A stretch of DNA of 64,000 nucleotides from the NCBI GenBank assembly GCA_018806985.1, contig JADANN010000443.1:2967001-3031000 (forward strand), written 5' to 3'. Below, in pieces: positions 12,601-21,900 of this stretch. The notes under the pieces are model-generated. The model was not told the origin of the DNA and searched no databases. It saw only the letters and a list, made by a program, of their open reading frames with translations. Within the stretch, counting starts at the first letter, position 1. Each line of letters begins with the position of its first letter. Both the position numbers and the translations under genes were made by a program. Source of the DNA: Angiostrongylus vasorum. Taxonomy: Eukaryota > Nematoda > Chromadorea > Rhabditida > Metastrongylidae.

Positions 12601-15220
12601 ACTATGCTTTGTGCGTGCAGTTAATGAAAACTAACCATCTGTTCGTCCAATTAACGTAATATCTTCAGAGTGATTAAGACCTAGTTCTGTTAAAAAAAAT
12701 GTGTTCGTATTCCTTTAGCGCTCGCTATTTGCTTTCGTGAGCCACAAAGCTAATGAATTACTGCTGGAATCTTTTAGTGCACTGTTAATGTCGTAAGAAG
12801 ATCTTAAGCTCATGACTGCTTGCATCTCCTGCGATCTGCGCTGGTTAGCATGTAATCTCGAGTTTTTTCTGGACGTGCTTTTCGTGATCTTAATCTTTCA
12901 GCTTTAATTAATATCACGGTGTTTAGTATACCTCTTGTATTCCTTATCGATGTTTCCGGTAGTAGTATTTTCTTTAAAGGTCCAAACAAATCTAAATACA
13001 CGGTGTTTTTTGGATTTCGTTTCATAACTTTAGTTGCTGTCCGCTGTTTTTGCAGAGAAAAAAATTGTTGCGGAGGGTGTGGTAGTCTGATTCCGTGTGT
13101 AGAACTTTTTCTCGAGCATTAATTAAGTAAACGTTGACTTCGGTCTACTATTTTTTTCCATTTATTTCTAAATGGATTCTCGTCTAACCGAGGGCTCATG
13201 CATCCAATGTTGGAAGGGGATTTGCGGCAGCTGTAGGTTACCATGGATGATGTTAGTCCCTATGAAAACTCAACGAACCGCACACTCCTTTGATACCATT
13301 TAAATTCCTGGGTCTTGATATGAAATGCAAATGACGTATTGAAGTTGGCAATGATGATGTTGTAGAGATTTTGATTTTCCTTGTAGAACCTCTTCATGTC
13401 CGTATAAGAACGCTTTGACCACGTATTTGTCGTAGCTTGGTTCACACTTTTTTCAACTACAAGCATCTGGTATATGTAATTAATTGCTCGAAGAAACCCA
13501 CATTTATGAAAATGCGGATGTTGACCAGGCACCGATGCCGCCGAATCCACTATTGTCGCATAATCCTAGTAATAATTCTGGTACCATGGATGTTTTTTAG
13601 TACCTAGTAAGCATTGTAGAGTCTTAGCTGCTCCGTTGACGTCGCCCTTAATCTGCTTAGGCTATAACTTTGTTCTCAATGGAGGACTTAACATGTTATT
13701 ATGAGTGGAAATCGTCACCTTAGTGTAAAATACAACCACAGTGATACTAAGATATAAGCAAAACTCGGAACGTCAAATGTGATTCGAACCCGCTATTACC
13801 CCTACCCGGGGTTCACCTGCTATATACCACACCAACGGAGCCCCCTTGCTTTGCCTTTTTGCTTATATCTTAGTATCCTTGTGGTTGCAATTCACATCTT
13901 CCCCTCCCATGAAAAAGAGTTGGAATTGATTGTTGAAATTGTCTAAGTTGAAACCATTGGAATTATTTCGCTTGATTTTAATAACGTCAAATCTGTGTGC
14001 TTAAACGACGAGCTTGTTATCTAATTATGTTTTTTCCTGGCAAAGTGTTATTGATTTGTACCAATTTTTAATTCCTTTCTGCATCATTAAAAATTGTCTA
14101 AATCCTCATAAAGGTGAATTGGTCAACCGAAAACCATTCCTTCCCTTTTACATTGTTACACTCTATAATATTTAACGGTTTATGAAATTTAACATCTTCA
14201 GTTATTTGATTTTTATAGAAGCATGGGTACCAACGAGATGTGCAACTTCTACATGATGTTCTACTGGGACTCAAAAAAAGAAAATCCGTTCCCTTGGGGT
14301 GCCATATGTAACGGAAAGGAGCGAATGAATGAGGTTAGGTACGAGTATCCTAAGGAAGGAACAGAACTGTTGCCTTCTCGTCCTGATCTTGAACATCATG
14401 CACATCAGAGTAAGGTTAGTTTCAAAGTACCGTTTTCGTTTTTATAAACATCTTTGACGCACGGTCAAGTTGACTGCAATCTACACGGTCAAACCTTGAC
14501 CTTGACGTTGACCTTTCCAGTCTCTGAGGAAGGCGAAATCCTCCGAAACGTCAGCTTGTACGTAAATAAATAAAATAACACCTCGTGTTTGCTAAACAGA
14601 AGTAGAAAGAATTATTCTTTGGTTAAACGTTATCTATGAAATCTAGTGCCGATATCTTAATTAACACGATGTACCATGTGTCCTTTCTTATCAACGCTTT
14701 CTATTACAGCTGCCATTCGGAGTTGTTGAAGAAGGTGCGTTTTCTACTATTGGAGATGTGAAGCTTGGACAAGTTGTCGGGTTGTCTTTTATGCACAACA
14801 ACGTGGTTATATTCCACCGTGCTAATCGCGTATGGGATAAAAAAGTATGACTTAATCAACAATTTCTATAATATGACACTAGCCATTGTGGATGCAATAA
14901 CGATAATTAACACGTCCGGCACTGTATGAATTGATTCCAACGCGTGCTTTCTTGGGTGTAATCCAGCTTTCAAGTTTCAGAGCACGTCCCTCAGTTCATA
15001 CTAAAATTAGCATTTGAGAAAACCATTAGAACATAAGGATCTCTGCCAATTAAATTCAAATTTACTGATCTTGCTAAGTTCACATTCTAGTACTTGAGGG
15101 CAAATGAAAATCTTTTTTATATTGTTTTTTTTTGCCATGGCACCTATTTCTAATGGCAAATGGAAGAAGCAGAATTTTGTCGACATATATATATGTATGT
15201 ATGTATATATGTATGTATAC

Positions 15221-15254
<34 letters not shown>

Positions 15255-15826
15255 TCTACGTAAGACGTACATATGTATATACATGTGTACAACGAGCTTA
15301 TGATATACAGATGTGTATACATATATACATATGTAAACACGTATATATATATATGTATATATATATATACATATGTATATATATATATATATATATATAT
15401 CTGCGTTGATCAATCCCAGAGGGATGCGCCACGCATTCGACTTCGTTAAGCATCATTTGGAGATGATTGAATGCGTATCTGGCCTTTACAATGACTCGCG
15501 GTGGCCTACCGATGTATCGAGCCAGTGCTGCTATCCTCTCAGACAAGTCTGGTACCAATTTGCCAACCCCGGAGGAGGGAGGCTTGGTGGGCCATGGGCG
15601 CGGGGATCGATTCCACGTGTGTGTTGTACGACGCCTCCGACCACTGTGCCACATGCGCCATGTATATATATATATATATATGTGTATATATGTGTATATG
15701 TATATATGTACATATATATATATATATGTATACATATACATACATATATATATATATATGTATGTGTATAGCAATATTACATATATAAACATATATATCA
15801 CATATATATATATACATATATTTATA

Positions 15827-15910
<84 letters not shown>

Positions 15911-18900
15911 GACTTTGGACACATCACCAGTCTGCTCTAGTGATGCACATAAGGTTGAATAAATAGATCTTTCTTTTAAATGTGCCTTCTAGCACGTTCG
16001 ATCAAAATAATGTTCTGGTGGATAAGACGCCTATAAAGGAGGATGTTATTCTGATCGCTTCAATAGAAGGAAATCAGAGTCGCATAGTGAAGAAATTCGG
16101 AAGAAACAAGTATGTTCTTTCATATATTCAAAATTTAATACCCACTTTGAGGTTTTGTTGCAGTCAATCATGACTGAGTGAGGTGGAACCGGTCAATAAC
16201 GCGTTACCATGTTGCTTAACAATATACGGCACGCTACGAATCATGTGTGATCCATAAGTGCGCAGTCCCGCCTTCCCACTTTAAACAAAGCACTATGTAT
16301 GCTCATATAGAATTTTGTTAGTTAGAATGGAATTTTTCTACAGATCGTTGACAACAATGTACGAGTTCTCTTCTTTTACAACGTTGAAATTCTGATTTTT
16401 TAAAAGGTAGATGGTCGCATTTTAAAAAGCGTTTCAATCGGTCTAATGAGATATTCTCTAGCATGATGCCTTTGGTTGCCGGGTTTTGCAATAAAAGTCT
16501 TAGAAGTCTTAGAACTTTGAGTCTCATTCTCAATTTCGTAAAAAATTCTACTTCAAATAGTTTCAAATGTAGGTAATCACACCATAGAAGTTATCTATAG
16601 CTGTTACCCAATTGGGCGGAACTTCTGCTGTAAATTTACCAAGTTTACAACTTCTAAAGCATCCTAGTTATCCAGTAATTGTCAGCTGTTATTGAAATTC
16701 ATCATCGGACCACATTTGTTAAATGACCGGTTTTTCCTTCGTATATTTTATGAAATGCCTGCAAGCATGTTTTTATAAAATCAGGGTTTTACCTTCCGCA
16801 TGGCATTCATGTAGACAAACAAGGTTTTCTTTATACTACGGACGTTGGCGCACACACAGTAGCGAAGTGGAAGATCAATGGGAAAGGTTGAGTGCTATAT
16901 GTTTCATTTTGTTTAGATATTTTCATAAATGTTAACACAGACATAACACGCAGTACTATCAGCTTATAATTCTTTACAAACTTTTTTCGACTTACATATG
17001 AGTCACAAACCTCTGGTTCTTTATGGATTTTTCCTGATCTGAGGGCGAATCTTGTTTAGCGAATTTTAATCGAAAGAAGCGGGTTGATAGATATTTTAGA
17101 TAAAGCATGTAAATAAAGGAACTTGTTCACAAAATCACAATTAGTGAAATGGCCGAGAAATTTCAATTAATAAGGTTTGGTATATGTTAGTAGGGAAATA
17201 AGCCTTGTCTTTAAGTGCTATAAGACTGTGATGTTGAAATCTAAAAATTGCGCATGTTTCTACCGAATGGCGCAGTCGGTTTGAATTCTCAGATTTTTTA
17301 CGTGGTCAGGATGCATTTCTCTATTTCTTTATGTTATTTACTGTGTAACGTGTAAGATATGTTTACTACAGATCTTGATCTTATATGGGAGAGCGGAGAA
17401 AGACTGGTACCGGACAACGGTCCATTCCACTTCTGCAAGCCTACTGCCGTTGTGGAGCTCAACGAAGACATTTTTGTTTCTGATGGCTATTGTAGCAACA
17501 GAATTATACAGCTTGATGGCGCGACTGGCAGGCGAAAATACGAATTCGGTCAGCTTGGTGATGGTCCGTCACAATTCAATCTTCCTCACGATGTTGTGAG
17601 CATGGGGGCTGGTGGCTACTTGTTGGTTGCGGATCGTGAGAATGGTCGAGTACAGGAATTATCCACTCGTGGAGATTTTATCATGGAATGGGCTTCCAGT
17701 CTCTTCACAAATATATATTCCGTTGATGCCCATGATGAACACATTTATATGGTGCCTGGCCGCAGAGATGAAACTGTGGGTAATCGTTTTATATTTATAA
17801 ATTCTTCATCATACAAAAGTTTTTGGGAGGACAACGAAACGAGGAAGCTAAACCAGGGAAGGAGACGAGAAGAATGGAAACTCGGCAGCATTAAAACCAC
17901 ATGTTTTTAGGGTCCGATTCATGTGTATGTGAGCCGTGCTAACGTTGCCTTTGTTGAATACAGTTTTGGCCCAACTAGCCGTTCATTCGGACAACCACAT
18001 GTTATACGCGTCTCTCCCGACGGACACCGCATTTTCGTTGGTGACGTTGCTAAAGGAATATCTACTCTTTGGGTGTTCCGGGTAGGACATTTTGTTTTTA
18101 TGGCAAACTATCAAATCTGTCTAATATTAGGTATTTATTGAACGGTGATTTAGTAGTAATAGAGACGGAATGCATTTGAATACAAACTTAGTCATATCTA
18201 GCTCGTCACCGTAAGTTTGAGAAGGACTTTTTGTCAGAAGAAATGCTTACCGTCTGTAAGAAACTTTTTCCTTTAATTTATATTGAATTTCATATCCTAA
18301 AAATCAGTATGTCTTTAAATTGTTCAGCTTATAAAGGTTGTTAAACTTTTATTCGGCTAACATTCCGACGTCTTCATCTTCCTCAGAGCCGATGGAAATG
18401 TTGATGATAAAGCTGAATTTGTGGTAATACATGATAAACTTCAGTTTTGCGTAATTGATGTCGCTGTTGTCTCAAAATTCTACACGGGACCAGGCTCTAT
18501 CGCCTCCACCATGCAGGATTCCACTTCTCGCAGAAAGCAGGAAAACCGCTAGCTGGAAAACGCAAGCCACAAAACCGCCTCAAATTGGGGTTTATTCAGG
18601 TCATTATTTGGTTTTGGGAAGATACTGTTATTGATAACATCGTCGAGGAATAGGATGGGCTTATTCGACATCTTCACGGTAGCGCTGTGAAAGCTGAAAG
18701 TTCAAAAGTCACCAAGAAACGTCTGTCGCCTAAAAGCTCGAGCTCATACGCCAGCGTGGAAACCCCACGAGCTACAGACAACTGCCAACGCATGTCCGAA
18801 CTTGCGAAACATTGCGGGCGTGCGATAAAGGGGAGATCATAAAGGAAAAAGAGCAGCACTAATGGCTGGAGCTGCAGAGATTTAGAAGAGCATTGGCAAC

Positions 18901-21900
18901 ATCTAGCGAAACTTCGCTAGTTACCAGACTAGGATGGGGGAAATCGGACACCCAGAGGGATGAGTCGCGGTTTCAGGAAAAGAAAAGAAGAAAATTATCC
19001 ACGATTACTTTTTCGGAACTCTTCAGTATCGACGTCCTCGTTCGTATAAGATTATGTAGGATGTGTAGGATGAATGTCGTCCCACCTGTCCTTTCTTGCA
19101 AAATCCGATATGTTGTTGCAACTATGGCCAAATCTGCTTGCTCAGTGTCGTCTATAGACTCGAATAATTCCCTGACAGTAAACTGCACCAAGAGCAGCCA
19201 CCACCAGAGATCGCTTTGAACTACCAGAGAGTTTCCTCTCAAATTTACAGAAATCTTTCCGTGAGCTGTACTACAAATTTGCCACTAAAATGCAACTGTT
19301 CTATTACGGCATTAACATCGACGTGGTACGGCTAACCTCGAGAACACTATTCGAAGATTGGAATGAGGCAAGAGCTGACTGAAAATCAATGGCTGGAATT
19401 TCCATCATCTTCACTTTACTGATTATGTCATACTTGTAACACCAAGCATTAGCCAGGAGAAAAAAATGCTTGCCGACTTTGTAAAGCCTGTGAAAGAATT
19501 GGTCTTCGACTAAGTCTTACAAACAAAAACGATGTTCATGAGAAACAAATTGCTTTCGTATTCCCCATTCACGCTCAACGGAATGAATATCTCGCAGTGC
19601 TCCAGTTGTGTGGTCTATTTAGGTCGGGGAAATTAACATGATGAACGACTTATTTCCGGAGTTGAGCGAAATAAAGCGAGTGGCACGAGAAGCTTTCAAG
19701 AGCGTCGAGGATGTAGTGAACAGAACAAAGAACACCCGACTCCATGCCCACCTTTTCGACTCAACGTTATTTGCTGCCTTAACGTATGCATGAGAAAACT
19801 GTTCGCTGCGCAAGCAGGGTGAGAGATCACTCAGCGTTATTGAACGCGCAGTCGAAAGAACGATGTTAGGAGTATCCCGTGTCACACAAATGAGAGAAGT
19901 GATCCTAAGCTCTGTTCTACATCAACGACCAAAGATCGAAGACGCCGTTCTATGCGCGGAAATGTCGAACGACAACCGATGGACAAAATCCATTAACGAA
20001 TGGATTTCTCGGAATGTTGAACATACAGGAAGAAAATCGCTGACTTTAGAGGTGAGTTTTTCACGGAAACCGTGGAGGAAGGATATGATGCTCAGCGAGT
20101 CAATACAGCTACTGGAACTCACTGGGCTACTCTTACATGCGACAAGGAGAAATGAACGGTTTACTGGCACCCGGTCGAGTCACGCGACGATCAACGGCTC
20201 GACAGGTGATACAGTTGAAAGTTTTCGAACTAAGTAAATTGTTTCTTGGGAAGGTTTTTTGAACGAAGTGAAATCTTTTTTTGAAGTCTGTCATTAACAC
20301 CGCTACGAGTTTAATATTTGTTTTGTAGGTTGTTTCGCAACAAGCCCAAGTCAGTGTTCAAATTAACGTTTCTCAAGAACATAACTGTGAGCACTTTCAT
20401 CCAGTTCTTTGATGGTGGTTTCGCTTTAGATACAACACGAAGGGGATTCTTCAGCGTTGCGTGATTCATCAATATCGCATTCGTCTCATGTGACGTCGAC
20501 AAAGACTGGGAACACTGGTATCCTGCTTTCGCTAGCTTTTGCTGCATTGGTTGTCGGATTAGCCGTGCTTTGCCGTCGGCAATTAACACATTTCATCAGT
20601 CGTGGTCAAGCGAACTTCGATAGAAAGGTATGGGATCAGAAATATGCATGCCATATTTATGTTTTGAACTACTGGGACAAAATAACCCCATGTGTTTTCA
20701 ATACCGACTTTCATTTGACCACGGCATGGATAGTTATTACCTTGGTTTACTAATAACCTTAGACTGAGTAGTCAGGCAATTCTTATGGTGAAGGCGTTGT
20801 TAGTCGCATAGAGTCGTATAGAGTCGAATGAAATAGTTCTCCAAAAAACAAGGACGTTATCGGTCGACTAATATATGAAAATTTCTTGTGACGACAATCC
20901 GCCTTGTAGCAGGTGGAAGCTGGAACATAGCAAAGCATCGCTCGCACGATGCTCCACTCCACTTGACTAAAAATTTGTAACAGCTTCGTTTGAACTTACC
21001 AGTAAACATAGACATTGATTATTGCTTGTATTCATGGAGATGCGAATCAACGCTAAGTACATCTCCTTTGTTATTTCATTAAAATAAACGTGCCTGCTCA
21101 CAAATCCCTCTGTTTTCCGACAGGTTTCTGGTTTCCAATGAGATCTAAGCCATATTATGTCAAAATCGAAAACTTGAACACTTTCTTGAGCACAGACGGC
21201 GCAATTGCGAGTTTCCTTGTTTGCTAAAACTTTCATGTTATTTATATTTGTCAAAAAGCTTTGTGTAGAATTTTTAGACTAAAAAATTATAGCCGATTTC
21301 AAACGACAGTTTTAACTTCTACAAATTTCTTCAAATGGAACTTTATTATTTCGAATGTGTTCTACTAGTATGCAAACATTTTTACTGACAGTATACAAGT
21401 TTTGCTGAGAGAAAGGCAAAGCAGGGCCGCTTAATGGTGCACTGGGTAACACGTGAGCCCGTAAAAGGGTAATCGCAGGTTCGAATATGGCCTGGGATCC
21501 AACTTTTTGCAAATATTTTGGCATCATTGTGGTTTTATCTCACATAATACGCTGCCGTTAAAACATTATTGACAATAAACACAAAAGTTAACTTTGTGAG
21601 TGATATGCAAGTTTATTATAAACTGGCTTTCATTTAATCTCGCTACGAGTAATCAATATCTACCTTTATCCTCGATAAGATGATACGGTGTTGGTATCAA
21701 GCTGTGTTCGGGTAACGTTTTGGCACCTTCGGCATCTTCAGAGCCGGATTGATCTTAGTCGATTGTCCAGACCATTCGTCTTCGCAATGTGGATCTGCGG
21801 AGTCGCGTCGAATCGGATCTTCTGGAGTAGTGCACCGCTAACCGCACTGCAACGGACAATCGGCCAATCAACAACCATCCTGTGTAGGGAGGACCCCGCT

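Noticed and set aside
15080..15940. Overlapping Tyr-Ile-rich open frames on both strands
   Set aside because: Translation of AT/GTAT microsatellite and a SINE; no splice sites or family resemblance. The same holds near 49.5 and 62.5 kb.
18082..18141. Read-through end of PAM exon 12 as the main C-terminus
   Set aside because: A good donor, a matching in-frame transmembrane exon and a conserved tail exon downstream make the spliced form far more likely; read-through remains only a minor possibility.
20329..20386. 58-nt segment as a constitutive PAM exon
   Set aside because: Inclusion breaks the frame, whereas exon 12 joins exon 13 perfectly without it; kept only as a cassette candidate.
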